Positions 8,455-18,507 of a DNA stretch of 64,000 bases are shown here, in pieces (positions within the stretch are counted from its first letter, which is position 1; each line of letters starts with the position of its first letter). A program made the position numbers and the translations under genes. The DNA lies in contig NZ_CP059693.1 of NCBI RefSeq assembly GCF_028657945.1, positions 3,720,001 through 3,784,000 on the forward strand, written 5' to 3'. The notes under the pieces are model-generated. The model was not told the DNA's origin and made no database searches. It saw only the letters and a program-made list of their open reading frames with translations. Origin of the DNA: Thalassomonas haliotis (GTDB lineage Bacteria; Pseudomonadota; Gammaproteobacteria; Enterobacterales; Alteromonadaceae).

Positions 8455-9951
8455 ATGAAAAAAACCATAACACTCTTGTACTTACTCATTTTTGTATTTA
8501 CACCGGCAATCACATCAGCAACCGAGAATACCCGCCTCATACCCGGAGAATATTTCCTCGTTAGCCCGGAGGAAGCAAGTGATGCGATACAACTCAGGTT
8601 ATCGCCAGACGGCAGCGGTAAAATAAAAGAGCACTCGGCAGCTGACATCCGTTGGCAAAAGAATGGGACGGCAACGGAAATTACCCTTTTACAACCACTG
8701 GTATTATATCAATTTGCCGATTCGTTAACCGACAGTTACCGGGGAGAATTAACCTCGATCACCCTGAAACCCTCGACTGACTCTGCAGAGCCGTCGCTGT
8801 ATCACTATAGCGGGCAACTGCGTTTGGTGCATAACCAAACCGGCGAGGTTATCGACAGTTTTCAGGAAAATAAAACACTGGAGTTACTCAACAGGAAAGA
8901 GACTAAAAAATGGCAGTTAACCCTGGTTGGCAAAGAATGGGTCATCGATGATATTGATTTGATCACCCACCCGGAAGAACCCTTTTTCCAGGGGCTGAGC
9001 GCCGCCAGGGCCGCTTTTTTTGACAACGGATTGGGAATTTTTACCCACCATGATCAAACCATCAGTGATTTCAAATGGCGGGTGAAAGGCCGCAGGCTCA
9101 TTATTAAAACCCTTGCAGAGAGTCACAAGCTTACTTATATTTTCTGGATCACTGAAATTATTGAAGATATCGGCGTGAAATTTGTCGCCAATGTACGGGG
9201 CAAAGCGGCAAACAGCTGGAGAACACGTAACGGCTATATGTTAATGCAGCAAAACAGCCGCTTTACCCCGGAAAATGTTATCGGAAGCTGGTCAAGAGGC
9301 CGAGCTCAATATGACTATTATGCCGATCAGGTACATGTACCTAATATCGTACATCCGGCATCGAAGTGGAGCATATCCGCTGCCGGTACCCTGCTGCGGA
9401 ATAAGATAGTGCATCCCGAACTTGGCCCCGTACCTGAATGCCCGGATGAACAATGTTATTTATCCTGCATTTTTACCCGCAAACTCATCGCAAAAATAGG
9501 CGACACCTTATATTTTGAAAGCGGAATGGACGCTGAATTTTATGACCGGGGGCCGGTTTTATACCAAGGCTCCTATATTCTGACGGCAAAATACAGTGAA
9601 CAAATGGGAGTAGAACAGTTTAGCCATAACTGGCTTGACTATGCCAGGATGCAACTTAATGATAGCGACGGTCAGACCTCACTTATCTTTGCTCCTGAGA
9701 TGGCTCCACAAGGCACTGAACAGCGTCTTGTCTATCAGGATTCGCCTGGCAATCTCTATGGTCACTACCAGGTGCTCGATGGCAAGCTCCATATCAGACA
9801 AGATGAGCAAGTCCGGGTATATGAGTTATTAAACTTTAACAGGGATCACATTCAAGTTTGCCGCTATTTCGACGGGCAATCATGCGAACAAGGCAGTCAA
9901 GTGACCTTCTCATTTAATAATAATGCCGGCAGCTTGGCTACGGACGAATGA
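8455..9951 (+). CDS. Secreted protein of unknown function, 498 residues
   Basis: Begins MKKTITLLYLLIFVFTPAITSA, a clear Sec signal peptide with likely cleavage after TSA (about residue 22). AAGGA at 8444-8448 fits an ATG at 8455; a GTG three bases upstream is less well spaced. The mature part is rich in charged and aromatic residues, with short segments such as PGEYFLVSPEEA and repeated GxWSxG/YQGSY-like beta motifs, and looks like a beta-rich periplasmic or outer-surface protein. Two cysteine clusters (PECPDEQCYLSC and CRYFDGQSCEQ) suggest disulphides. I do not recognise the family. It is a single-gene unit followed by a gene on the other strand. Confidence 0.8.
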   Translation: MKKTITLLYLLIFVFTPAITSATENTRLIPGEYFLVSPEEASDAIQLRLSPDGSGKIKEHSAADIRWQKNGTATEITLLQPLVLYQFADSLTDSYRGELTSITLKPSTDSAEPSLYHYSGQLRLVHNQTGEVIDSFQENKTLELLNRKETKKWQLTLVGKEWVIDDIDLITHPEEPFFQGLSAARAAFFDNGLGIFTHHDQTISDFKWRVKGRRLIIKTLAESHKLTYIFWITEIIEDIGVKFVANVRGKAANSWRTRNGYMLMQQNSRFTPENVIGSWSRGRAQYDYYADQVHVPNIVHPASKWSISAAGTLLRNKIVHPELGPVPECPDEQCYLSCIFTRKLIAKIGDTLYFESGMDAEFYDRGPVLYQGSYILTAKYSEQMGVEQFSHNWLDYARMQLNDSDGQTSLIFAPEMAPQGTEQRLVYQDSPGNLYGHYQVLDGKLHIRQDEQVRVYELLNFNRDHIQVCRYFDGQSCEQGSQVTFSFNNNAGSLATDE

Positions 9952-10079
9952 AAGGCGTAGCTGTCCCGGGCCGTTAATTCGGCTAATGGCAAACCAGGAC
10001 TCGCTTTACCAGTCATAACTCAAGTATCATTGCCGGCTGCTCTTATGCTCCTGATGTAAGCGAGCAAGCATAAAAACAG

Positions 10080-10116
10080 CTGGACTCCCCTGCACCTGAG
10101 GTGAAGGGGAGTCCAG
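10080..10116 (-). terminator. Strong terminator hairpin of the molybdoenzyme operon
   Basis: An 18-base stem with one mismatch (10080-10097 with 10099-10116) built on CTGGACTCCCCT. On the minus strand it is followed by CTGTTTTTATG, so it ends the minus operon; it can also stop readthrough from the plus-strand gene ending at 9951. Confidence 0.8.
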
Positions 10117-10189
10117 TAATCTGCATCTATATTTGAATCGGATACTAAGATATCAACTCAGCCCGTTGCCTGGAAACGCAGCACCGCAA

Positions 10190-12202
10190 TTAATGTAAAG
10201 GTGCTACCCCGCTACTGGGATTATCCGCCAAACCAATATCTCGTGCGTGTTGTTCAAAGCCTTTATTTCTCCAGAAGAAGGCACCCGGCATCGTTGTCGG
10301 TATGACTAAAACATAGAACAAGGCCCGGCCAATGGCGGCAGTAAAGCAATTTAGCAAAGCCAGTAATACCCATATAGCTAATAAGCCGACACCGTTAGTG
10401 CCGGTTAAATGCAGCGCAAGTAAACCTGTGGCCGCGATAATATTCAAAGCCAACAGGGTATTACGAAAGACATAGGTTTTTCCAAAGGTGGTTGACTGTA
10501 CATAATGTGCCGCCCCTCCCTCGTTTTCGCTGCGATTTAAATCATAATTGTGCCTAATTAAGCCCAATGCTTCGATCAGCATCCCGAAGATAAATACGCA
10601 GGCAAATACCGTGGTTGCCGTACCGATAGCTTTGCCCTGCACCATTAACGTGGACAGTACAATAATACCGCCAATAAAAGCCCCTAGAGACAAACTGTTA
10701 CCGGCAAATGCCGTACTGGTTTGTATATGGTTCCAAAACGGCCGGGCTTTGATTTGATAACATTTGTTCATGTAGAAAAGGCCTGCAGAGCCCGAAACCA
10801 GGGTAAAAAGGCCAAATGCTTTCACTAAAGTCTCTAAGGGTAACCCTTGGGTTAGCAGGGCCAAATCTATTGAAGTGATAGTATTCACCGCTGATACCAG
10901 GTATTGGTTCGTTGGCAATAAAAACAGGCATGTTAATGCACAGCCGGTACAGAAAAGCGCTAAACCAAAACCTTCCCTTGCCATAGGCGAGTAACGCAGG
11001 TTATTAAAGCCCCGATAAAAGCGCATCGGTTTACCCAGGTGGGTCACACTCATTAATAAGGCAAAAGTAGTCATTAATAACGAGGTTAGCGTTAGCGGTA
11101 AAAACATATCCGAGGCGACAAAACTGCTTAACGCTTCAATGCCCAGTAAAGCGCCTAAAAAAGGAATTAAAAAGACACCGAAAGCGGCCTGGGCAAACAA
11201 GGTAAACAATACCAGCGGGTTTTCCCTGCTGTTAAGCCGCTTCAAGTTCCAATGCTTCGCTTTGCCTGCTTTTTGATCTATTGCCGGCTTGTAGTGGCCC
11301 TTCTCGTTTCGGTGATATTTAACCGGCATGGAATCGGTACGTGTCATTTCATTGGGCAGTGTTTTGGTTTGCTGGAAACGCACATTGGGATGGGTAATTT
11401 CAGGGGTTGGAAAGCCGGGGATCTCGGTTTTACATTGTTCACGGTTTTCCGGGGTATTTTCAATCACGCCAAAGTCCAGGGCATTGCCGACACAGGCGGA
11501 AACACAGGCGGGTTTTAAACCGACCTCTAAGCGGTCAACACACATATTACATTTTGATACCCTGCCTTTAACCGGATCAAGTTGCGGTGCATTATAAGGA
11601 CATACCCAGGTACAATACCCGCAACCAAAACAGGTCTCGGGATCTTGCAACACGGCGCCGTATTCGGCATGTTTGGTATAGGCACGGGTCGGACAACCTT
11701 TTAAACAGACAGGGTCGTCGCAATGATTGCATGCCATGGAAATATTCATACGTTTATAGTCCGGATACGAGCCCCCTTCCACATAACCTACCGAGCGAAA
11801 CGCCAAATGTGCCGGAGTTTCATTTTTTTCCGCACAGGCAGACTCACAGGCGTGACAACCGATACAATTATCTGCTGTAAAGAAAAATCCGTGCTGTTTA
11901 TTGCGGTTGGGGTTACTGCCAACTTCCGGATTTTCATTGATGTACATGGGACGATCTTTGGGGTGATCGGTCATATCAAGCAGATCAATGCGTTTGCCGT
12001 AGCGGTTTTCTTTTTTCGCCGCTTGCTCGGGTAAAAACGCATAACTCTGCTCCTGGGTGCGCACTTCCCAATGATTAGAGCGCCCCTCCTGCTCTTTGCC
12101 GGTATGCTCCCGTGCCGGGTCAAAACTTTCTACCCCGCAGTCGTCGGCCGCAGGGACCTTGGTCGACGCCGTTTTTTCGGCAGTGATATTTTCTTCTATC
12201 AT
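10190..12202 (-). CDS. Fused iron-sulfur electron-transfer and DmsC-type membrane anchor subunit
   Basis: A 670-residue fusion of two subunits that are usually separate in DMSO-reductase-family enzymes. Residues about 100-260 form a DmsB-like ferredoxin with four Cys clusters: CIGCHACESAC (113), CNHCDDPVCLKGC (158), CFGCGYCTWVC (191) and CNMCVDRL...CVSAC (218), enough for four 4Fe-4S clusters. From about 330 to the end there are eight or so hydrophobic helices of the DmsC quinol-oxidising anchor, including VTHLGKPMRFYRGFNNLRYSP. The first 100 residues are a polar extension of unknown role. It lies 27 bases downstream of the catalytic subunit gene. Inferred role: pass electrons from the quinol pool to the molybdenum subunit at the cytoplasmic face. 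Confidence 0.88.
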   Translation of the reverse strand: MIEENITAEKTASTKVPAADDCGVESFDPAREHTGKEQEGRSNHWEVRTQEQSYAFLPEQAAKKENRYGKRIDLLDMTDHPKDRPMYINENPEVGSNPNRNKQHGFFFTADNCIGCHACESACAEKNETPAHLAFRSVGYVEGGSYPDYKRMNISMACNHCDDPVCLKGCPTRAYTKHAEYGAVLQDPETCFGCGYCTWVCPYNAPQLDPVKGRVSKCNMCVDRLEVGLKPACVSACVGNALDFGVIENTPENREQCKTEIPGFPTPEITHPNVRFQQTKTLPNEMTRTDSMPVKYHRNEKGHYKPAIDQKAGKAKHWNLKRLNSRENPLVLFTLFAQAAFGVFLIPFLGALLGIEALSSFVASDMFLPLTLTSLLMTTFALLMSVTHLGKPMRFYRGFNNLRYSPMAREGFGLALFCTGCALTCLFLLPTNQYLVSAVNTITSIDLALLTQGLPLETLVKAFGLFTLVSGSAGLFYMNKCYQIKARPFWNHIQTSTAFAGNSLSLGAFIGGIIVLSTLMVQGKAIGTATTVFACVFIFGMLIEALGLIRHNYDLNRSENEGGAAHYVQSTTFGKTYVFRNTLLALNIIAATGLLALHLTGTNGVGLLAIWVLLALLNCFTAAIGRALFYVLVIPTTMPGAFFWRNKGFEQHARDIGLADNPSSGVAPLH

Positions 12203-12229
12203 AATATTGTCCTCTATCCTATCTGGCGT

Positions 12230-14431
12230 CTAAAAAGCTCTGCGTTCAGCATTGAGTCGGGCCGCTTCAAGCTGATCTACCGGCTCAATACGCACCGAGC
12301 CTTGTTTAAAGGCAGGCTGACGCGAATAGGGGTCAAGCAAGCCAAGCGTTAAGCGGTTAACACAGTCATGAAAATGAAACGGGATAAAGACCATATTGCG
12401 GGAAACCCTTTGGGTCAGTTGCACCATAACCACAGCGTCGCCGCGACGGCTGGTTAAGCGCACATAACTTTGATGTTCAATCCCCAATTCCTTCGCGGCA
12501 TCCGGGTTCATTTCCATGTAAGGCGTCGGACTGAATTTATTACAGTTGCCAATCTTGCCCGTGCGGGTACGGGTATGAAAATGTTCAACGACACGGCCGC
12601 TGTTTAACCAGAAAGGATAGTCAGCGCATGGCTGTTCGTTATTGTTATAAAAATTGACCGGGATCAGGTTGGCTTTACCGCTTGGTGTCGGAAATACGCC
12701 GTCGCTATAAAGGCGCGGGGTGCCCTTAAGGCTTTCGTCACCTTCACGGTACGGCCATTGAATGCCACGCGCTTTGATCAGCTTTTCATAACTCATGCCG
12801 GAAATATCGAGATTACGCGGCCTGTCATAGGTCGTTCCCTTTGACAGCTGCTTCATTTCATTAAAAGCCCCTTCCGCCGTATCGGGAAAGTGAATAATTT
12901 TACCGTTATCAAAGCGTTTCGCCATCTGGTTAAAAATCCAAAAGTCGGGTTTGGAATTGGCATATGGCTCGATAACGTTACTGATCAAATTAACACGCCG
13001 TTCGGTATTGGTATGGCAGCCTTCTTTTTCCGCCCATACCGAAGCGGGAAAATAGACATGGGAATATTGGTTGGTTTCAACATCTTCATAAACATCCTGC
13101 ACCACCAGAAAATCAAGTTTCTCCAAAGCTTTCCTGATGCGGTTGGTGTTGGGCATAGAGGTCATCGGGTTGGTGGCAACCAGCCACATGCCCTTGATCT
13201 CACCGGTTTCTATGGCAGGAAAAATATCGGTTTGCGCCAAGCCCCGTTTTTTCGGGAAAAATTCCGGGTCTATACGCCAAAAGTCGGCGATTTCCTGGCG
13301 GTCGGCTTCGTTTTCCAAATAGCGATAACCGGGTAAACCCGAGCATGATGACCATTCGCGTGTGCCCATGGCATTACACTGACCGGTAATGGATAAGCTT
13401 GTGCCCCCGGGTTTACCTATATTCCCGGTGATCAGGTTAAGATTATTGATATTGGCCACGCCATCCGAGCCATGGGTCGACTGATTGATGCCCATGGTCC
13501 AGATGCTCATCGCCGCCGGTGCTTTGGCATAAATGCGGGCAACATTGCGTATGGTATCTTCGTCTATGCCACACAAATGCTGGGCTTCCTTAGGGTTATA
13601 ATCCTGCACCAGGGCTTTGATCTGCTCAAATCCCTGAGTGTGGGCATCAATATAGGCCTGATCTTGCAGGTTCTCGTTAATGATCACAAACATCATGGAA
13701 TTAATTAAAATGCAGTCGGTCCCCGGGGTAATAGGCAAATGAATATCGGCAAACTGCGCCAACATAGTCACCCGCGGATCAACGACAATAAGCGGAAATT
13801 TACGTTTTTCCAAAGCTTCTTTTAAACGCCAGTAAATAATCGGATGTTGTTCCGGTAAGTTAGAGCCAAAGGCCATAAAGCAATGGGTATGCTCAAAGTC
13901 GCCATAGCAGCCAGGAGGGCCGTCTGAGCCAAATGAACGTTTATAGCCGCTTACCGCCGATGCCATACACAGGGTGGTATTACCGTCGTAATTATTGGTG
14001 CCGATACAACCCCGGGTTAACTTGCCCAGGGTATAAAACTCTTCCGTCAGTAATTGTCCGGTAGAGACAACCGCAAAAGCATCTCTTCCATATTTCTCCT
14101 GGATTGCTTTAATTTTGCCGGCTGTAGTATCAAGGGCGTTATCCCAGCTGGTTTTTTCAAACTTTTCATAATGTTTGTCGCGAATAAGTGGCTCAGTACC
14201 ACGGCCGGGACTTTCAAACAGTTCATGCTCCAATATGCCTTTTATGCATAACTTGCCGCGGTTAACATCGGCGCCGGCATGTCCTCTTGTGGTCACAATG
14301 CGCTTTTCGTCATTAAGACCAATTTCGATTGAACAGCCGGTAGAGCAGTAATTACAGGTGGTGTATTTCCAATGTGACACTTTTTTTGCGGGAATTGAGA
14401 TAGGTTTTCTATTTTTACGTCCAAACAGCAT
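12230..14431 (-). CDS. Molybdopterin oxidoreductase, NarB/NasA-like catalytic subunit
   Basis: Mo-bisMGD enzyme of the DMSO-reductase superfamily, closest by eye to assimilatory nitrate reductases. A 4Fe-4S site is formed by Cys26, 29, 33 and 62 (CNYCSTGC and KLCIKG). TTLCMAS puts a Cys at about 155 as the molybdenum ligand, as in NapA/NarB. Further motifs are GSNLPEQHPI, TMGINQSTHG, ITGNIGKPGGTSLS and NSGRVVEHFHTRTRTGK. At 733 residues it lacks the C-terminal BFD-like 2Fe-2S extension of enterobacterial NasA and is close in length to cyanobacterial NarB. There is no Tat twin-arginine signal, so it is probably cytoplasmic. Nitrate is the likeliest substrate, but no nirBD or nitrate transporter lies nearby, so the substrate remains open. 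Confidence 0.85.
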   Translation of the reverse strand: MLFGRKNRKPISIPAKKVSHWKYTTCNYCSTGCSIEIGLNDEKRIVTTRGHAGADVNRGKLCIKGILEHELFESPGRGTEPLIRDKHYEKFEKTSWDNALDTTAGKIKAIQEKYGRDAFAVVSTGQLLTEEFYTLGKLTRGCIGTNNYDGNTTLCMASAVSGYKRSFGSDGPPGCYGDFEHTHCFMAFGSNLPEQHPIIYWRLKEALEKRKFPLIVVDPRVTMLAQFADIHLPITPGTDCILINSMMFVIINENLQDQAYIDAHTQGFEQIKALVQDYNPKEAQHLCGIDEDTIRNVARIYAKAPAAMSIWTMGINQSTHGSDGVANINNLNLITGNIGKPGGTSLSITGQCNAMGTREWSSCSGLPGYRYLENEADRQEIADFWRIDPEFFPKKRGLAQTDIFPAIETGEIKGMWLVATNPMTSMPNTNRIRKALEKLDFLVVQDVYEDVETNQYSHVYFPASVWAEKEGCHTNTERRVNLISNVIEPYANSKPDFWIFNQMAKRFDNGKIIHFPDTAEGAFNEMKQLSKGTTYDRPRNLDISGMSYEKLIKARGIQWPYREGDESLKGTPRLYSDGVFPTPSGKANLIPVNFYNNNEQPCADYPFWLNSGRVVEHFHTRTRTGKIGNCNKFSPTPYMEMNPDAAKELGIEHQSYVRLTSRRGDAVVMVQLTQRVSRNMVFIPFHFHDCVNRLTLGLLDPYSRQPAFKQGSVRIEPVDQLEAARLNAERRAF

Positions 14432-14797
14432 AGCCGGTTCCTAATAAACTTCATTGTCCGTTGCTTTTGTACGGCATAAATTGTGCCCAATTAAATATGA
14501 ATTAAAATCAATTTATTAGCTTATTGACGGCCTGGTTATTTGCCTTATAAAAGTGCGCTTGCGCCTTTTTGGTGCGCATAACAATGAATTTCACCGCTGA
14601 TAACTGTCTTGAAAGTGTCGAACTCTCCGGCTTATTGCCCGGATCTGTTTACCCCGGACCAGCTTTGACAGCACAGAATCAGTAAGTGGATTCAAAACAT
14701 TTCATTTCTGTCACCAATCTTAGTAAAAACATGCTGGTCAGCTTAATAGAGAAGTTTTATACTTCAGCCCTCGATTTTTCTAATAAGAATTACATCA
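14432..14797. other. Intergenic region between divergent molybdoenzyme operon and M28 peptidase
   Basis: 366 bases with promoters expected in both directions. An ATCAA half of an FNR site is present (14508-14512, with TGAAT as the poor other half), which is too weak to call. No RNA gene or repeat was recognised. Confidence 0.5.
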
Positions 14798-16423
14798 ATG
14801 AATAAAATAAAAGGATTAGTGCTTATCGGCACCGCGGCATTAGCCGGCTGCATGTCCGGCACAGAGTCGACAAACGCTTTTGACAACAGTTACAACAGCA
14901 TCAACGCCCGGCAACTGGCGGAGCATGTCAAAGTATTGGCCTCGGACAAATTCGGTGGCCGCGCCCCTTCAAGTGAAGGTGAAAAACTCACCCTCGATTA
15001 CCTGACCGAACAGTTTAAAGCCATAGGTTTTCAGCCGGGCAACGGCGACAGCTTCCTGCAGCAGGTGCCACTGGTTTCTATTGAAGCCTCTCCAGATATG
15101 GTGCTGTCTATCGGCGGTAAAGATTACCAGTACCGCACCGATATGGTGATGGGCAGCAGCCGCATCACTGAGCTGTCGCAGCTTAAAGATTCAGATCTGG
15201 TTTTTGTCGGTTACGGTATCAACGCACCTGAATATAACTGGAATGATTACCAGGGGCTGGATGTTAAAGGTAAAACCGTAGTGATCCTGGTGAACGATCC
15301 CGGCTATGCCACGCAAGACCCGGAGCTGTTTACCGGTAATGCCATGACCTATTACGGCCGCTGGACCTATAAATACGAAGAAGCCAGCCGCCAGGGGGCC
15401 GAAGGCGCCATTATTATCCATGAAACTGCACCGGCCTCATACGGCTGGAATGTGGTTAGAAACTCCTGGTCAGGTCCGCAATTTGGTTTCCAGCGTGATG
15501 ACTTAAACAAAGACCGCGTCGCCGTTGAGGGTTGGGTGACCACAGAGGTGGCACAAGAGTTATTCGCTAAGGCCGGTTTAGACTTTACCGACGCCAAAGC
15601 CAAAGCCGCCAAAGGCAGCTTTAATGTTGACATGGGCGATTTGAAAGCTTCGGTCACGGTAAACAACACCATCAAGAAATCGGTGTCCAATAATTTTATT
15701 GCCACCCTGCCCGGCGCGAAAAAACCACAAGAGCATATTTTATATAGCGCTCACTGGGACCACCTGGGTACCGATTTAAGCAAGGAAGGCGATCAAATCT
15801 ATAACGGCGCCGTTGATAATGCCACCGGCACCGCGGCACTGATTGAAGTGGCCGAAGCTTTTGCCAAGTTGGACAAAACCCCGGAGCGCTCCATTACCTT
15901 TTTAGCGGTAACCGCCGAAGAGCAAGGTTTGTTAGGCTCTAAATTCTATGCCGCCAACCCGGTGATCCCGGCTAAAAATACCGTGGCCAACATCAATATG
16001 GATGCCCTGAATGTTAACGGTAAAAGTAAAGACGTCGCCGTTTACGGCCTGGGACAATCCCAGCTTGACGATTACCTGACACAAGCCGCCATTAAGCAAA
16101 ACCGGATCATTTCCGGCGATCCACGTCCGGCAAGCGGCATCTATTACCGCTCTGATCACTTCGCTTTCGCCAATATCGGTATCCCGGCGTTATACGCCAA
16201 AGGCGGCGCACAAGCAGCCGATGAGCAAACGGCAAAAATGCGTGAAACCTTAGATGCTAAATTGAAGAAGTGTTATCACAACTTATGTGACGAGTACTCA
16301 AGCGACTGGGATTTATCCGGTGCGGTTCAGGATATGCAGCTGTTCTTTGATATCGGTTATGTGCTCTCTGACGATGGCCAGTGGCCACAGTGGAGCAAAA
16401 CGTCTGAGTTTAAACGCCAGTAG
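14798..16423 (+). CDS. M28-family zinc peptidase, predicted lipoprotein, with PA domain
   Basis: A 541-residue aminopeptidase-like enzyme. The N-terminus MNKIKGLVLIGTAALAGC is a lipoprotein signal with lipobox LAGC, so Cys18 would be lipidated; the following MS does not give Asp at +2, which favours outer-membrane sorting. A protease-associated (PA) domain lies around residues 120-260. The M28 zinc ligands and catalytic residues are visible in SAHWDHLGTD, GAVDNATGTA, VTAEEQGLLGS, NINMDALN and YRSDHFAFANIGIPALY. It probably trims peptides at the cell envelope. It is monocistronic, with a terminator after it. Confidence 0.93.
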   Translation: MNKIKGLVLIGTAALAGCMSGTESTNAFDNSYNSINARQLAEHVKVLASDKFGGRAPSSEGEKLTLDYLTEQFKAIGFQPGNGDSFLQQVPLVSIEASPDMVLSIGGKDYQYRTDMVMGSSRITELSQLKDSDLVFVGYGINAPEYNWNDYQGLDVKGKTVVILVNDPGYATQDPELFTGNAMTYYGRWTYKYEEASRQGAEGAIIIHETAPASYGWNVVRNSWSGPQFGFQRDDLNKDRVAVEGWVTTEVAQELFAKAGLDFTDAKAKAAKGSFNVDMGDLKASVTVNNTIKKSVSNNFIATLPGAKKPQEHILYSAHWDHLGTDLSKEGDQIYNGAVDNATGTAALIEVAEAFAKLDKTPERSITFLAVTAEEQGLLGSKFYAANPVIPAKNTVANINMDALNVNGKSKDVAVYGLGQSQLDDYLTQAAIKQNRIISGDPRPASGIYYRSDHFAFANIGIPALYAKGGAQAADEQTAKMRETLDAKLKKCYHNLCDEYSSDWDLSGAVQDMQLFFDIGYVLSDDGQWPQWSKTSEFKRQ

Positions 16424-16439
16424 TTTTTCAGGCAATTTT

Positions 16440-16477
16440 CCCTCATTAACATTGAATTCCTTCACTGTTAATGAGGG
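16440..16477 (+). terminator. Terminator hairpin after the M28 peptidase gene
   Basis: Twelve-base perfect stem CCCTCATTAACA/TGTTAATGAGGG (16440-16451 with 16466-16477) with a 14-base loop. The T-tail is poor (TTATAC). Confidence 0.6.
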
Positions 16478-16994
16478 TTATACATCCAGGCCTCTTCGGC
16501 CCCCCCTGCTACGCCTGCACGCCGGTTTCTTGCTGTTTTGTTCAATTTACTTTTATTGGTACTGTTTCTGACAAGCAGGATACGTGTTTAGCACTCATCC
16601 GAAAAATGCATATCTCTGTCCCTAAATGGCCCTTAGATAGGCTCCCGGTAACAGCCCTGGAGTTTAAAGGATGCTGCTGGGTTTCACCTTGGCACTCTTA
16701 TCCCCCCATTAGAAAACACAGCGAAATGAAATCATAAGATTATTTTTCTTTCCCTGATTTCGGGAAAATCAAAGGTATGCTAGTATGCCAGCCAAGGGCC
16801 GGGGTCATTTAAATGTGACTTAAACCGAACGAAAATATCTTCGGATAAGGTATAAAACGCAATGACTGGCTGATAACCTCAGCCAATTCATTATCTGAAA
16901 CGCAGTAAAAATAAAGCTCCCTGACAGCGCTTTTACTCGATATAAATAAAGTCCCGGTAAAAACAAAGCACAGAAGCAATAAATAGGTAAAGAA
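16478..16994. other. Noncoding stretch upstream of yffB
   Basis: About 520 bases. Small hairpins are visible (TTTCCC/GGGAAA around 16750-16768; GGCTGA/TCAGCC around 16872-16888), but no T-tailed terminator or convincing gene. The plus-strand open frame at 16471-16737 is Cys/Pro rich, begins inside the terminator and has no family resemblance. Confidence 0.5.
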
Positions 16995-17345
16995 ATGACA
17001 GTAATATATGGCATCAACAACTGCGACACCGTGAAAAAAGCCCTGAAATGGCTCAAAAATAATGAGATTGAGCACACCTTTTATGATTTTAAAAAGCAGG
17101 AGTTGACACCTGAACTGTTAACTTCGTTTGTTGAAAAAAGCGGCTGGGCCAACCTGCTGAACAAGCGCAGCACCACTTTTCGTAACCTGCCAGCCGAAAT
17201 TAAAGATAACCTCAGCGAGGAAAATATGTTTAATGCTGTGATGGAGCAGCCAACCCTGCTGAAACGCCCGCTACTGGCCATCAACGAGCAATTGCATTTA
17301 GGCTTTAAAGACGCCAGCTACCAGGAATTGTTTGACAATGCCTAA
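16995..17345 (+). CDS. yffB: ArsC/Spx-family protein YffB
   Basis: A 116-residue thioredoxin-fold protein of the ArsC-like family, Spx/YffB branch. [20 protein letters not shown] carries one Cys in the active-site loop where glutaredoxins have CxxC. Other family marks are [23 protein letters not shown] and LLKRPLL. E. coli yffB also lies immediately upstream of dapE, and the same order is kept here. Function is poorly known; a glutathione-dependent thiol reductase has been proposed. The 3' end overlaps dapE by 8 bases. Confidence 0.93.
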   Translation: MTVIYGINNCDTVKKALKWLKNNEIEHTFYDFKKQELTPELLTSFVEKSGWANLLNKRSTTFRNLPAEIKDNLSEENMFNAVMEQPTLLKRPLLAINEQLHLGFKDASYQELFDNA

Positions 17346-18507
17346 ATCAGGGCCACAAACAGCTCAGGAAAAAACCTCTGAGGCGGTGATTGAATTAACC
17401 AAAGCCCTGATCAGCAGGGAGTCGGTCACACCAAACGACGCCGGCTGCCAGCAATTGATGGCAGAGCGCCTGCGCGCTTTGGGCTTTATTAATGAAACCA
17501 TGGTATTTCATGACACCACCAACCTCTGGTCGCGCCGGGGCAATACCGGCCCGGTTTTTTGTTTTGCCGGCCATACCGATGTCGTACCCGCCGGCGAATT
17601 ATCGCAGTGGCATAGCCCGCCTTTTGAACCGGTTATTAAAGGGGATTTACTCTATGGTCGCGGCGCTGCCGATATGAAAGGCTCTCTGGCGGCCATGCTG
17701 GTTGCCACCGAGCGTTTTGTCCAGGATCATCCGGACCATCAGGGCTCTATTGCCTATTTGATCACCAGTGATGAAGAAGGCCCCTTTATTAACGGCACCA
17801 CCAAAGTTATAGATACCCTGGAAGCGCGTAACGAGAAAATCACCTATTGTATTGTCGGCGAGCCCTCAAGCTCGGCGAAAATTGCCGATATTGTCAAAAA
17901 TGGCCGCCGCGGCTCTATTTCCGGTGAGCTGGTGATCCGCGGCAAACAGGGACATGTCGCCTACCCCGAACATGTAAACAACCCGATCCACCTGGCCATG
18001 CCGGCCCTGGCCGAACTTAGCCAGACCCACTGGGATCACGGCAATGATTATTTTCCTGAAACGAGTTTTCAGTTAACCAATATGCAATCGGGCACCGGCG
18101 CCACCAATGTCGTGCCCGGCCTGTTAACGGCCTGGTTCAACTTAAGGTTCAGTACCGAGCTTGATTTTGAGCGCATTATGGCAAAAGTGAATGCCATCCT
18201 AACCGGGCACCAGCTTGACTATGACATCAAGTGGACCTTTAACGGCAAGCCCTTTATCACCAAACCCGGCGCTTTGCTCGATGCGGTAACCGACGCCATT
18301 AAGATCACGACCGGCCGAGAGCCGGAGCTGTCCACTTCCGGCGGCACCTCTGACGGGCGTTTTATTGCCCCCACAGGTGCAGAAGTGATAGAGCTGGGAC
18401 CACTCAACGCCACCATACACCAGGTTAATGAATGTGTATCCTGCTCGGATTTAAAACAACTTACCGAGATCTATTATCAGACCCTGGTAAATGTTCTGGC
18501 ATCATGA
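17338..18507 (+). CDS. dapE: Succinyl-diaminopimelate desuccinylase
   Basis: Zinc-dependent hydrolase that removes succinate from N-succinyl-LL-diaminopimelate in lysine and peptidoglycan precursor synthesis. It has 389 residues from the ATG at 17338, which overlaps the end of yffB; a TTG six bases earlier is less likely. M20 motifs: FAGHTDVVP (zinc His and catalytic Asp), GRGAADMKG (bridging Asp), TSDEEGP (catalytic Glu, zinc Glu), GEPSS, and the late His in NATIHQVNE. The dimerisation lid is in the middle ([14 protein letters not shown]). It overlaps the next gene by ATGA. Confidence 0.97.
   Translation: MPKSGPQTAQEKTSEAVIELTKALISRESVTPNDAGCQQLMAERLRALGFINETMVFHDTTNLWSRRGNTGPVFCFAGHTDVVPAGELSQWHSPPFEPVIKGDLLYGRGAADMKGSLAAMLVATERFVQDHPDHQGSIAYLITSDEEGPFINGTTKVIDTLEARNEKITYCIVGEPSSSAKIADIVKNGRRGSISGELVIRGKQGHVAYPEHVNNPIHLAMPALAELSQTHWDHGNDYFPETSFQLTNMQSGTGATNVVPGLLTAWFNLRFSTELDFERIMAKVNAILTGHQLDYDIKWTFNGKPFITKPGALLDAVTDAIKITTGREPELSTSGGTSDGRFIAPTGAEVIELGPLNATIHQVNECVSCSDLKQLTEIYYQTLVNVLAS

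Noticed and set aside
14499-14512. FNR-like site TGAATTAAAATCAA upstream of the molybdoenzyme operon
   Set aside because: Only the right half (ATCAA) fits the consensus TTGATNNNNATCAA; too weak to call.
16471-16737. Plus-strand open frame of 88 codons upstream of yffB
   Set aside because: It starts inside the terminator stem, is rich in Cys and Pro and lacks a ribosome site.
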